A stretch of DNA of 64,000 bases, taken from the NCBI GenBank assembly GCA_946803715.1, contig CAMPET010000151.1, positions 1-64,000 of the forward strand. The letters run 5' to 3'. The notes below the pieces were generated by a model that saw only the letters and a program-made list of their open reading frames with translations, was not told where the DNA came from and made no database searches. Below, in pieces: positions 39,547 through 51,855 of this stretch. Within the stretch, counting starts at the first letter, position 1. Each line of letters starts with the position of its first letter. This DNA is from Beroe ovata. Its lineage: Eukaryota > Ctenophora > Nuda > Beroida > Beroidae. The position numbers and the translations under genes were made by a program.

Positions 39547-42500
39547 GTGAGTAGATGTGAAGTTGAATTGAAATTAGATACTTCTCATTTCAGCAAATCG
39601 ACTAGTTTATTGGTGCACAGCTTTTCATTCTACTTCTAGAATAAGGTATCAATGAACCTCTACAGTGTTGTCACTGTTATCATGCTAAACATATTATTAT
39701 CTTAGAGTCACGATGACCTTCAAGCACTAAACTAATGATCAATTCCCTGAATTGTTCCCCTAAATATCACAGTGATTTCCGTTTTGACATTCTGCTTCAA
39801 TTTGGTTGGTTTTACACACCGCGCGCCACTATTTATCATACACGACAATGAGAAAGACACTTAGGAGAAGCCCTTGAACTACAACAATTATTCCAGGCAT
39901 TTCCCGGGTCAGCTTAGAGGTGTGTCACTTCCCAAGACTTGTTTAGTGTTTAATATATCAGTCCTGTAGCATAGAGACCGCACAGTCTCAGTTTTGTTAC
40001 AAAGAAAATTGGCAAGTGCTTTCCTCGTTAAAAGACAGAATGTTACACCTATGGCTATAATACCTCTGTATCGGCAATGTTGTTGCAGTTTTTATAAAAA
40101 TTACCTTTTACTTCGAAACAATAGATCAGCTGCTGCTTTGTCTTTTGTGAGATATCTCTCACTAATTTGCAATAATTTTATGCCTCGAATTTTGAGCTGA
40201 TCAATCAAATATTCAATTGATAATTTGAAATATCAAAGACATTAGGTGACCTGATTCAGGCAACCCCTTTCTACAACAATATAAGGGCGGGTCTGCTCCA
40301 ATGTTTTATTCCTATTTCTCGAGAGTTGGAAGCACTGTGCATCAGCCGAGGCTTCCTTTTCGCATACCCAGTACTCGATTCTTAACAAACATCCGGATTC
40401 TTTAAATCAATAATATTTTCATGTTGCTATCATCTTTTGAATGTCCTACCTTTCATCGCAAAATATTTGAATTATATCAGTGTTAGGTTGTCCCATCTCA
40501 ATATATTGGACTTACATGTTCAATGTCTATTTTAGTGTATTATAGTTTGCATATATATGTAAAATAGATGATATAATAACAAACTAGCCAGACCAGGATA
40601 TATTTTTAGCAATTTTAAAAAGCGCGATGAAGTGTGGTAAAGATGCCTTTCCTCACGAGAGTGTTTTCCTTACATTTATAACTCCGGCATTTGTGTTACG
40701 TTTGGTTTTTGCAGCCTTCAATTGTGATTGTGAGTAGCTGGATGATGCTTTGGATGTTGTTTGCTTGTTTTTAGTCATACTTTGTTTGTTTCTTTGTTTG
40801 CTATTGTAATTTATCATTATTATAAGGTCATTCCTTTACTCTGTACTTGTAAGGCGTAAGGGTTTGATATATTGGTGTAAGCGCATGTAAGTGTCTTGTT
40901 TTTAAAATATTTGGATGCAAATTATTTTCCTGTTGGTTTTTAGGTTTATAATACAGGCACAACTGAGCTTTCTTCTCTGCCACAGGTTAGTTTGATCAAA
41001 AAGTTTGGAAAGAGCTATCTTGCACCTTCTATATGAAAATAATATAATACTCAGAGCGCAATATTTTGGAATATTATGTTTGCAGCAAGGAATTTTCTTT
41101 CCAGAATCTGAAACTGGGCGTGGCTTTCGCTTCTTACTCTTCCACGCGGGCAAGCTTCTACGGTCTTTCAGGTCCAGTTTTCCGAAGATTGATCTCGCCA
41201 TCCATCAGTTAAGCACCTTGCCATACATTGTACACACGTACACGCGGCTCCTTCCATATATATTGATAGAGAGAAGCTCAGCTGCACAGAATGTAATCCA
41301 ACTTATGCTTATGGCGAACAACTTCACAGTTGAGCCTGTACTGTAGGGTGATGACATCTTGACCTGCGGAGTGATGCCCTAATAATAACATCAATTCCTG
41401 GCATAATCAGGGGAAGACTGTTTAGCGTACGGAGGAAGTAGAATCACCGCACAACATATATCCCTCATGAGGAGCGGTTTAAGTATTGATTGGCTTCTAT
41501 AACTGATTCTATATAGTCGGAAGATTCAATTATATGCAGGACAAATACACTCTTTGATTCCCCTGTTGTAATTCATCATCGGTAAATAACATATATTTTA
41601 TGCAAGGGAATGTTTCTCAGACTCGATAATTAACAGCTGTCATCCGGGTTTGTAGAGAGAGAGTCGTGCAGAGCAATAGAATCTCTAGTTCTAGATAAGT
41701 GATGTTTTTATAATATTTTAAATGCCCGACGATAACTTCACTACCTTTCTGCAGTTCATATACTTCTATAAGCTTTACTGCAGCAAATTAGCTGACTACA
41801 TATAACTTTCTGCACGTTTTGCTTTGCTTGCTCTGAACATGAGGCTAGGTTATGATCGGAGGGCTGCCAACCGAGCGAGGGCAAACAGAGCAAGAGCTGC
41901 GACTGGGGCTTTGGGGCCTAAATATCCTCATCCCAAAAACTTGGAGATCGTCTTGCAGGTTAGTGAGTTAATCAAGTTCGAGGGGTGTGAATTGGCCTTC
42001 GCAGTCTTCAAAGTTGCGTATCCGAGTGAAGCATTGCCGTGCTTCAATCAGAATAATCAGAAATATCGGATGATATTTCATATAATGCATCATTCCATTG
42101 GGAATCCTCTATAGAGCACTTGTAATTAGTATCCACAACGATTTATATCCTTTAAAGAACTCCTGCACATACCAAATGATGTGGTCAACTAATTCAAATG
42201 AGAAAGCAGAGTCCTTCACAGCAAATATGGGTGAAGCCAAACTATGTGTCACCCAATTACTGATAAGATCTTTTGTCTTCATGGAGCTGATTATGAGGCC
42301 GTCTTTCATTCAGCTGCTAGCATATTATGCTCTGCGTTGAACTCCCACTCCCTCAAGTTATAGCTCTGGGAAATTTCAATCAGGTTTAACTCTGATTTTT
42401 CACAAGTTCTTTATAATTATCCAAATTATCTTCCAGATCACTTTCAATGTAGTATACTGAGCTAAGAGAGCTGGCGCCGTCCATTTCACTATATATACAT

Positions 42501-43622
42501 CATACTATCATAGGAAAACTTTCAGCCATCAGCAGGTGACAGGCCCGTACTGCCACTTATAATACTGATCATGAACAGGATTATGCAGAAGCACGTGGTC
42601 AAGATCGTGAACGTTATATCCTCCAAAACAGGATTCCTGATGAAGAAGCCATGACATCTGAGATCATTCCTTAAAATGTGCAGAAATATCACAAAAATCC
42701 AAACTAATGTTGAGCAAAATCGGCAAACAGCAATCTGCTTGCTGTCAGGTTCACCTGTCTGGCTAAAATTGTGTGTGATGTGTTTTGTCCATCAATCAGT
42801 CTGCAGTAGGTACCAAGGCAGTTTTTTGTAAGCCTATCTTTCACTGTATGTTTGTAGCAGCTTTTCGTATTCTTCTTCTTCTTTTGCTGCATTCAGAAGA
42901 TTTGTGGATCCCTACTATTAATATAACTTCTTTCTCGCTTCAATAACACGCACTACACTTTTCTGTGTTGCGCTAGTGTTGCAGCAACAGCGTCAACAAG
43001 CTGGTCCGTTGACAGCAGGAGTGTTGTGTTGAGTTGCAGCAACTATTCACAGCGCAAGTCTCCCAGTTTTTACAGCACCCACACGAAATATTAATATGCA
43101 GTGAGGTTCAATATATATACTAAATTCGCCCGTCCAGAAGTGTTTTATATTCTGCAATACTTGCAGTGTCTTATATTCTGCAAAACTTTTCATTATTTGT
43201 CATATTATTCAGTTGCCTGTGTATAAATTTATAACTACTTTCGTTGATAAGCAGCGCTTTTGTTGAATAATAAATGAAAGCAATATGTTTTTATTTTCAT
43301 GACGCTATTCAAACACAAAAATTCTAGCACATCTATAACAGCAGACGCCTTATATACAAGATGCAAAAGGAATTTACACACGGAAATGCCATGACTTATC
43401 TTACAAAGTAGTAAATACAGGAGAACCGCCTTGGCTGCATCACATAGTTTATTAACACAGATGATAACTGAAACATCTGACCTTATAGTTATACCTATCA
43501 TAGTGCAGTAGTTGGACTTGTTATGATTTGCTATTAAAGTTTGCCCCTCGTCAACCGATCTCAGTATAAATATGCTCCAAAACACAGTGATTATTAGTGG
43601 TATCCAAAGCACCAAACCGAAG
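39547..43622. other. region between the alternative CLIC first exons
   Basis: About 4 kb of AT-rich sequence containing only first exon B as a recognisable coding unit. A 113-codon open frame at 41005-41346 (+) has no features of a known protein. If exons A and B are used, this stretch is CLIC intron and should contain their promoters. Confidence 0.4.
41839..41958 (+). CDS. CLIC alternative or orphan first exon B
   Basis: Encodes 40 aa starting MRLGYDRRAANRARANRARA and ending KYPHPKNLEIVLQ, followed by donor GTTAGT in phase 0. The KYPHPKNLEI core matches DYPHPKALEI in exon C and DYPYPAGLEI in exon A. An Arg/Ala-rich N-terminus precedes the core. Spliced to CLIC exon 2 it would give a 270-aa protein. 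Whether it is used cannot be seen from DNA; preservation of frame, core and donor argues for function. Confidence 0.6.
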
Positions 43623-46132
43623 ATGAGGACCATGACAAACTACAACCAGCGCCCCGTGCAGCGCACGGGCCGGCGCAGAGGCTCTAGGGGCGGGAGCACC
43701 AAGCGGATAGACTATCCTCATCCTAAAGCCCTGGAAATTTGTTTCCATGGACACTATGCGGTGCGTGGTGGGATATGGCTATGGCGGCTAACAGCTCAGT
43801 AGTATGGCGCTGATGGGCATTGATCATAACTATGCATTGATCCTATCTATTTTAATTGATAGATCGTGCAATGCAGGAACAGCAAAACATACTTCCGCTT
43901 TTGATGCTCTACTTTTCAGGAGGGTTCTTCGGAAGGGGAGGCATGTGCAGATCCATTTACAACAGAACTGAAGATATACCTTGAGATGAAAGGATTCCCA
44001 CATAAGGTGACCATTGGTCGCCTGAGTAAAAGTGTCAACTGGGAATGCATGTACAATAAAATTGTGATTGTATCTTATCAGATTAAATTATCAGATTAAA
44101 TTTAACATTATTAATCACCAGGTGCACTATGTCGACCCAGAGAACCCAGACAAAGCAAAATTGCTTCCTGAATGGTTTAGAAGAAACAACTGGGATGGTG
44201 TGCTGCCAATGGCTAAGTGAGTACACTTCTGACTATACACTTCTGACTATCTCTATCAATAAGATGGAGATTACAGCTCACAGAATGCTATACGTCTATC
44301 CAGAAAAAAGGGACTTACCCAGGAACAAACATTCTTGTTTTGTAAAATCACATAGAGCACTGTTTAGCATTGGCAGGAATACTTTCAACATTCTTATAAG
44401 AAAAAATTCCACATCCTGTATCGCGCAAGACATCTCTGCCGCCTCAAAACCCGTCATCACCTGAACAAAAGTTTCACGACTTAACGATATTATGTGATAC
44501 CAATATATTCACAGCTCAACCTGTCTTTGGTGAAGACATAGCTATCTATTGGCTTCTGCGGCCCACAGTCGTGACAGTGGTGATCGCATTCACCTCACGT
44601 GGCTTTACCTACCGACTGGGAGACTCACATATCATATGACAGAAACACAAAGACCTATAGCCATACACGTGGCTTAGCCATATTGAACTTAGACAGTTAG
44701 ACATTCTACATAAAGACTAGCTAATAGAAAATAATAGCATCAGTTGTCAAGCACGCTGCTGGGATCTTCACTATGTTACACAGTGAAGATCCCAGCACGC
44801 TATTTGATAAAAAAAAGAAATCAAAATTATGGAGACTGGAGTTCCATATCAGTCTGATACCAAACACGTTATGAATGCAGCCTGATAAATGATCATGCAC
44901 TCATCTCCCCCAGGTATGATAAGGAGCAGTACAAGTTGGGCTCAGCTGAAATCATGATGGCGCTTGAGAAGAAGTTCAGAGTGCCCCTCATGGTGGGTGG
45001 GGGACCTGGCGCAGGACGCTTCAGGTACACTCGTACTGATCATTACAGTTCTCACTCATCAATATTTGAATAACTCAATAATCAATCTCAGATATGGGAT
45101 AGGACTCTCTTTGATAGATCTCGGGCAACCATGAAAACAAAACCAGCCCTTGGTCTATTATATAATAGCATCTTGACTGAGTATTCATCAGGGGAAGATC
45201 TGTAAAGAATCTGACGTTGAGTCTGTTGAAATCAGTCCGGCCGTACGATGACACCAACCCAGATTGGACAGACCTGCTGAGGGAGTTCAAACAGCTGAAC
45301 GAGTATGTGGTCGGGTGCCACGGGTGAGTAACGATAAGAATGGTCTACCCGGGAATTGTGAATTGGACGCAACGGGGAAACTAACCACGCTTACCCGGGG
45401 CAAGGGTGCAAGTTGAATCAGTTTAACCAGGCCCTAAGCTGGGACGAAGCTGTTATTGGTTAGGACTAAGGAGTCCTGAAGCTACTTACTTGTTACATAT
45501 TGTCAAGCATTTGTATGCGCTGATTTATCAATATTCCAGAAAGGAAGGTGACTACCTGAAGTCGAAGAAGTTCTCACTGTGGGATATAAGGATGGTGCCT
45601 GCCTTGTACAATCTGGTTAGCATAAAGCCTACATTCTAATCCACCACCGCGTCAATCTGATTTTTCATTTCAACCCAATCAGCATGTGTTTGGTATCTTC
45701 AGACATACTTATCTCATCACTGACGATTTCACAGCTGACCGTGGCCAACTACTTCAAGAAGGGCTTCGTCTTCCCTGATGATCAGTGCCCACAGTTGAGA
45801 AGCTACCTGAATCATGCTTTTGAGGACCCACTGTTTTGCAAGTACCGACCTAGCCTCAAACAGGTACACACCTTCTAAGACCAACTTTGGAAGTCACATG
45901 TAATTGCAATTGCACTTGAGATGTCAACAAAATAGGCTCCATAAAATTGAAAGGAGTCCGAACAGAAACCTCTTAGTAAGACCACTTTACTCGATTAATA
46001 TAAGTCCATGATGGCTCCATTCACAAATGTGGGACATAATGTTGCTCTTAACCAACTCGCCCAATACAGCTGGTGAGGTACTACGAACCAAAGCTGAACG
46101 TTAGAGTGGTCTTACCGGAGGATGAAGCCTAG
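43623..46132 (+). CDS. CLIC-like: CLIC/EXC-4-like chloride intracellular channel family protein
   Basis: Eight exons join in phase: 43623-43760, 43920-44006, 44122-44216, 44914-45024, 45192-45323, 45540-45615, 45735-45863 and 46070-46132, giving 276 aa. Residues about 36-100 match the thioredoxin-fold half of CLICs (KALEICF..., ADPFTTELKIYLEMKG, then a VDPEN strand). The C-terminal half matches the GST-like helical domain (WDIRMVPALYNL, KGFVFPDD, SYLNHAFEDPLFCKYRP). The redox Cys of vertebrate CLICs (NCPFSQ) is replaced by Asp (ADPF), as I recall for nematode EXC-4. CLIC proteins move between cytosol and membranes and act in tubulogenesis and membrane traffic. The N-terminus is Arg/Gly-rich. 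Start: ATG at 43623, though 43572 and 43632 are also in frame. Two paralogous first exons lie upstream. Confidence 0.85.
44758..44796. repeat. Short perfect hairpin in a CLIC intron
   Basis: GCTGGGATCTTCACT pairs with AGTGAAGATCCCAGC around a short loop. The word AGCACGCT occurs just before and again overlapping the end, suggesting a tiny inverted-repeat insertion. Confidence 0.7.
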
Positions 46133-47368
46133 CTGTTGCCGACTGCAGCGTGTCAAACATGTATGGGAACGAAGTGCATTCATGGTGGAAAAGGAATGCG
46201 TTTTGTAGTATTTTACGGACAATGTAGTATCGTTATACCGAGCAGATATATCAATTGTCGGACTAAAAGTATGCGATCTGGATTTTTGGTGTGCGGCACC
46301 AATCAGTACGTGATGTGAGGCATAAAAAATGCATATCATGGAAATTTATACATATTCTATATAGATACGCTTTAACTGACGTTATTATGACAATGTTGAA
46401 TAGTCTGGCTTTCGAAAAACATGATATATCGAACTATTACTCGACTGATGCATTTCTTTGGTGAATGAAAAATGTTTTCTCTTCTTATCTTTGCAGCCTA
46501 ACAAACTAAAAATGATTCAGATTGATTAAATCATGTTTTGTGCTAAGAATAAATCTTGAGGAACTCGCGTCCGTTGACTCATTTCAACCCAAATACGAAA
46601 TAGTTTTTTGTACTGACAATACATTCCGACTATTAACATGATATTTAGTGATATATGAAGTCACTTCACACGCGACGTGAAATTATCGACAATTTTCACT
46701 TACAATTTTCAGGCCCGAGTTACGTGAGGAAAAGTTACGACGACTCCCTCTTCGTTTCCAGGGAAACAATGAAATTCCAACGAGTGAGGACAAAATCTGC
46801 ACGTGGTACGAGCATTTTAATGGCACACGTGTCCACGAAATAAGGGTGCNTGTCCAGATTGATTAATCCAAATTACAAATTGGTTTTTGTACTGAGAATT
46901 CAATATTCAACACATAACAGTGAAGAATGTCAGACACCCACAGGCACTGACACTCATGTATTCAATGATTGAACAATACATGATGAATATAATGATGAAT
47001 ATGCCACTTTATTCCTCAGATTTTATATTCATCGTATTCGTGTAAATTATGTCCAATGTTCATAGATGGAAGTGAATGCGTCGCAGCACCTCACGCGCGC
47101 CGTGAAATTATCGGCATTTTACAATTAGGAACAACTTTCAGTCCCGAAACACGTGAGAGAAATTATGATGAATTTTTCTTCCGTTTCCAGGGAAACAATG
47201 AAAATTGAAAATCCAGCCAGTATGAGGACAAAATCTGCACGTGGTACGAGCATCGTAATGGCACACGTGTCCACGAAATAAGGGTGCTTCAGAGGAACAT
47301 ATGTGCTTGTGCCATGTTCTATTCAGCTATTAGAAATCAGTTATTATTTGTCCTCTTGGCAGGAGACA
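46133..47368. other. spacer and probable promoter of the first cystatin gene, partly duplicated
   Basis: Two related blocks, roughly 46510-46850 and 46851-47287, share the order CAGATTGATTAA, TTTTTTGTACTGA, GTGAAATTATCG, CGTTTCCAGGGAAACAATGA and a final ACAAAATCTGCACGTGGTAC ... GTCCACGAAATAAGGGTGC. The second ends about 80 bases before the cystatin start codon. An N at 46850 falls at the junction, so the exact join is unresolved. Confidence 0.7.
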
Positions 47369-49201
47369 ATGTTTTTCATCACCGCTGTTCTCGCTTGCTT
47401 TATTCTAACGATTTCCGCGGAATTTATCTATACGGATGAAGCGCATACCGAAAAATGTGCTGAAATGGATTCACAGCTAGAGGCTTGCCTTGCTTATGGT
47501 AAGTGCTGAGAGACATATCATGATCTTCCACAAAGGAGTCAATTCCTTTTCATGATCGCTGATGATTGACTAAAGGATATTCAATACAATATGCTTTCCT
47601 ATCATTCCTAGGTTATAATGTAAAATGGATCAAGTGCGCTAGCCGGCACTTCGCAATTAAGTTTCTCGACTACGACGATGACAACGGAGTTACCGTACAA
47701 AACGCTCATCAAGTCAGACCTGGCATGGACATGAAACAGACGGAAAAGAAACAGAATATACCACGGAATAACAACAAAAAACCCGCCATCGGTAACGCAC
47801 CCCGCAAGTCCGCATCCGAATTGAGGGAGGAATTGGATCAGGCACGGAACTCGGAAACTGATGGTGCGGCAGTGGCAAAGAGGAGAAGAAGAGAGCTTGT
47901 CAGCCCTACACAAGATCTAACCTCCAAATACGATTCAATCGAGGACAAACTCACGGTCAAGGAAAAAAGGGGGTGTCGGGGGATAGAGAAGAAGATTAAG
48001 AAGAATTGTGCGGCTGAAACAAAATACTCGTGTGTCACGCTCCAGGAAGCCCTGGGCGAGAGAAGACGGAAGATAGCTGAGCTTCATGGAGTTATGCCAG
48101 GTTAAAAAAACTCAATACTCAAATTATAATGCGCCGTATTTTACAATCAAAAACCATACAAATTGTTACTCGACTTATTTCACCAAACTTATTTCTCCCA
48201 GGTGGATCCTCGTACGCACAATTTAACGACCCGTTCATCACGGAGGCTATCAAGAGGGTGATAATGGAGTTCAAGAGGAGGGCATATTCCTCGGGCAACA
48301 TGTCACCGTCACAGACAATAATCATAGGGGAGGTGGATGAAGTGTCAACAGCAGTAAGTATTATGGGGATTGGTTACATAACACAAAATAGCAGAATATT
48401 ACGTTGATGTATTACAAAATTATGGGATCATTGATCACATATGGCAAAATGAAACATTACATAGGTATCGACCAAGGTTTATAAATCCACCTCCCCTCTT
48501 TGATGAAGGCGTCACGTCATTATATATCCACGGCTATTAATTTATCATACTCCCAACAATCAGATAGTTGCTGGACAGCTCTATACGATAACGATGAACA
48601 TCGGCATCACTGACAATCCTACGTGCAAGTCCAACACCTACGATGGCATTGTGCCCTACAAGAGATGCCCTGATCTCGAAAGTGTAAGTTACAATTTGAT
48701 CACAAATTTTTGAGTCGCTTAGTCAATTCGTGTAAAAAGATAATTACCCAAATTATTGCAAGGAACCAATTCACTTCAGTATTGAGGAACAGAATCGAGG
48801 TACACACCTTAGCATTACCAACCTCGGCTTTCAGCCTCGGTTAATAAAATAATGCCATATAACGGCTTTCAGCCTCGGTTAATAAAATAATGCCATATAA
48901 CGGCTTTCAGCCTCGGTTAATAAAATAATGCCATATAACGGCTTTCAGCCTCGGTTAATAAAATAATGCCATATAACGGTAAGAACGGTTTACTCTTGAC
49001 TAAACCCTTCTATCTATTCATTGATACTACATTGAGCTACTCATTGAGCTACTCATTGAGCTATGACGTGAAACTGTTTTTCAGCTAGGGAAAGGCGAGT
49101 TTACAGTGGTCTACCAGTCGTGGTCTGACATTCTGTGGAAATGGTTTGAGTATAAAGACTTGGAAGGAAAAGCTCTGAAAGAAACATACTGGGATATCTA
49201 G
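47369..49201 (+). CDS. Secreted cystatin-domain protein with polybasic insert (copy 1)
   Basis: Five exons: 47369-47498, 47612-48100, 48202-48353, 48564-48683 and 49085-49201, giving 335 aa. Residues 1-17 are a signal peptide (MFFITAVLACFILTISA). A Cys-containing N-terminal part (EKCAEMDSQLEACLAYG, WIKCAS) is followed by a long Lys/Arg-rich, probably disordered insert with AKRRRRELVSP, and then KGCRG-like Cys pairs. From about 208 a cystatin domain begins: helix (FITEAIKRVIMEFKRRAYSS), an intron, AIVAG in the place of QxVxG, TC...RC as the first type-2 cystatin disulphide, and YQSW for the second hairpin. Cystatins inhibit papain-like cysteine proteases; A for Q may weaken this copy. It is the first of three tandem relatives with the same intron positions. 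Confidence 0.82.
48825..48976. repeat. 38-bp tandem repeat, four copies
   Basis: The unit CGGCTTTCAGCCTCGGTTAA plus 18 more bases (ending CCATATAA) is repeated four times without visible change inside intron 4 of the first cystatin gene. Each unit holds the small palindrome GGCTTTCAGCC and an AATAAAATAA word. Confidence 0.95.
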
Positions 49202-50090
49202 AATTTGGACTGAAAGTTGAGCACTAAAGAATATGAGTCGAGAAATGGAACCCATAAACATTGATTAGTAGATGAAACGAAGATCAAATTTTCTCAATTT
49301 TCAAACTTATATTTGCAAAAACTTATATTTGCAAACTTATATTTGCAAAAACCGGACCTATAAGGTCCGGAATTTTTGGTCGGAATAATTTTGGTAACAA
49401 TAATTTCAGTCAAAGATTCTTAGAAAAATTATTTTATTTATTCGGCTATAACACAAATTTTTGACCTTTATATTGGGTTTCTTGCCTCCTATTCCTAATA
49501 TCCAAAAAATATAACAAAATTATCATCGCCGGATATAATTGATACATTATTCTATATCAATGACAATTGACATTGACTGCTTCCGAGGTCTCTCTAGGTT
49601 CTTCAATTATAAATTCGCTACCTTCTTTTTCCACTGGCAACTATAAATGAGTTTTAAGTGTCTTGAACTGCTGCAGATTAATTTCCTCCAAATTCCATCA
49701 AGAAGTGGACGTGACCGGAAATTTCGTTGTGCACAAAAATTTACCTAAAGAACAATTTATTTTCAGTTCTACTTGTTTGCACTATGAATCAAGTTATAAA
49801 ATCAAGGAGTTATAAAATTGTGATGTTACTAATGACTTATTGCATCATGGTATCTTCCATATTGGATGAGCGTGAAAATTGCTCAACTTTTCCATTATCC
49901 GAGCATGGGAAATTGAGCAACACAGATCCATGCCAGGAAACACTTATCGTTTCTACATACCTTATCCTGCCAAGCACTACGAAAGTAATGGACCACGTGA
50001 TATAGCATTAGCAGTGGCAAAGTTGCCGAAGCAACCACAATCACTTAGGCGAGCAATATCTTTGTGTTGTGTGTGGCGATGTTTGTCAAT
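49202..50090. other. spacer between cystatin genes 1 and 2
   Basis: AT-rich. Just after gene 1 are three AACTTATATTTGCAAA repeats and a hairpin CCGGACCTATAAGGTCCGG (49351-49373), which could lie in the 3' region. A frame at 49727-50005 resembles nothing known. Confidence 0.4.
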
Positions 50091-51855
50091 ATGTTTTCAA
50101 TACCGATCGTCATCACTGTCATTCATATGATCATATCGGTAGTCCATCCGCAGTTTATCCATTCGGATGATGAACATGCTGAAAAATGTGCGAGCATGGA
50201 CACGATCTTTGAGACTTGTATTGCTTATGGTAAGCCCAGCTGCCCTCGAGGTAGAGGTAGCATAGTTATTGTGAGATTGTTTACCAGCAATTTCATGAAT
50301 GGCAGACATATCGTGACTACTTTTCTTAAGTTACCTGACAAAAGCTTACACTTACAGGATACACGCCAATCTGGATCAAATGTGCCCTGAGGAATTTCGA
50401 GGTCCACCACTTAGAGAGTAGTGGGATCGATGGGGTCACAAACCAGAACGTTCACCAAGTCAGACCTGGCATGGACATGACTAAAACGTCCAAGAACCGG
50501 AGCAACATTCCGCGGAATAACAAGAAAAAACCCGCCATCGGTAACGCACCCCGCAAGTCCGCATCCGAATTGAGGGAGGAAATGGATAAGGCACGGAACT
50601 CGGAAACTGATGGTGCGGCAGTGGCAAAGAGAAAAAGAAGAGAGCTTGTCAGCCCTACACGAGAGGAGGCAAAGAGGAGGAGGAGAGAGGTGACGAGTTT
50701 GGTCAAGCAGGATGAAAAAGAGAGAAAAAGGCGGGAAACTAAGGCCAAATACACCAAGATAGTCGATACTCTAACAGCGAAGGAGAAAAAGGGGTGTAAA
50801 GGTGTGGAGAAGAAGATAAAGAAAAACTGTGCTGCCGAAACGATGTATTCGTGCGTAAATCTAGAGGAGTCCCTTGTGAATCGCAAGAGTAGAATGGCAG
50901 TAGGTAAATCTCATGTATGTCTTGAGAGCCGAACTGGGGGTGTAGTCAGGGGGTTTATCAGTGAATGAAGGGGGTTTATTACTGTGATATGAGGTGTACA
51001 TGATAAATGATAATGTTCCCAGGGGGGGCTAGCGATATTCTGGACAGTAATGAGATTCTGAGATGGGGCGTACATAATACAACACAATATCGATTATCGA
51101 CTACTCGTGAAAAATATGACGTCTTGACACTGACACATTCTGTTCAGGAGCTGCCTCGTTTTCCGAACACGATGATCCTCTAGTACCGGAAGCGATAAGG
51201 AGAGTCATAACGGAGTTCAGGAGAAGGGCGTACACCTCGGGAAGTATGGCACCTGATGAGACCATCATTATAGGAGAAGTGGATGAGGTCACCTCACAGG
51301 TGAGCGTCATGGTTGGTGCGGTCAGAGACGACAAAATACACGGACAACACAGATCCACATACACAGATATTAAACACAGCTGCACACTCAAACACACGGA
51401 AAACAAACACACGGACACACAGCCACACAGAGACACGTACATAACCATACACTATACAGAGACACAGACACAGATTCAAGTGCCTTCATCTCAGGTAGTA
51501 TCAGGGATGAGATACGAGGTGACTATAAATCTCGGCATCACTGACAATCCTATCTGCAAAGCAAACACCCAGAACGGTTTTGTTGCCTACAAGAGGTGCC
51601 CAGATCTTGACAGTGTGAGTCCTATCATAATCAGTACAATATGTAGGATTACTCCATACCTTCACGCGCACGAGGGACAAAAGTACATGGCAAAAAATGA
51701 TAGAAACATGGACCCAAAATCTGTCCCTATAATTTCAGCTCGGGAAAGTGATGCTCTTCGTAGTTATGCAAGCTTGGTCTGATATCCAGTGGAAATGGTA
51801 TGACCTTGAGGATATGGAGGGTCCCCCTTTGAGGGAAAAATACTGGGAAATGTAA
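50091..51855 (+). CDS. Secreted cystatin-domain protein with polybasic insert (copy 2)
   Basis: Five exons: 50091-50229, 50358-50903, 51148-51299, 51495-51614 and 51739-51855, giving 357 aa. The start is a hydrophobic signal-like segment (MFSIPIVITVIHMIISV); an ATG at 50079 is also in frame. The layout is that of copy 1: HAEKCASMDTIFETC, GY-x3-WIKCA, RPGMDM, then the basic insert, here longer (KRKRRELVSPTREEAKRRRR). The cystatin domain has an intact QVVSG straddling an intron, the IC...RC pair, and QAWSDI at the second hairpin. The RxxR and KRRRR sites would suit furin-type cleavage, which could free a C-terminal cystatin; this is inference. All five splice phases equal those of copy 1. Intron 3 contains a CACA-rich run (51340-51480). 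Confidence 0.82.

Noticed and set aside
41005-41346. 113-codon plus-strand frame between CLIC first exons A and B
   Set aside because: No recognisable domain or splice context; probably intronic chance frame.
43235-43633. 132-codon hydrophobic minus-strand frame
   Set aside because: Overlaps the 5' side of CLIC first exon C on the other strand; no motif, and hydrophobicity follows from AT-rich sequence.
51101-51479. Minus-strand frames rich in Cys and Val opposite cystatin gene 2
   Set aside because: Shadow of exon 3 plus a CACA-rich intron; no independent support.
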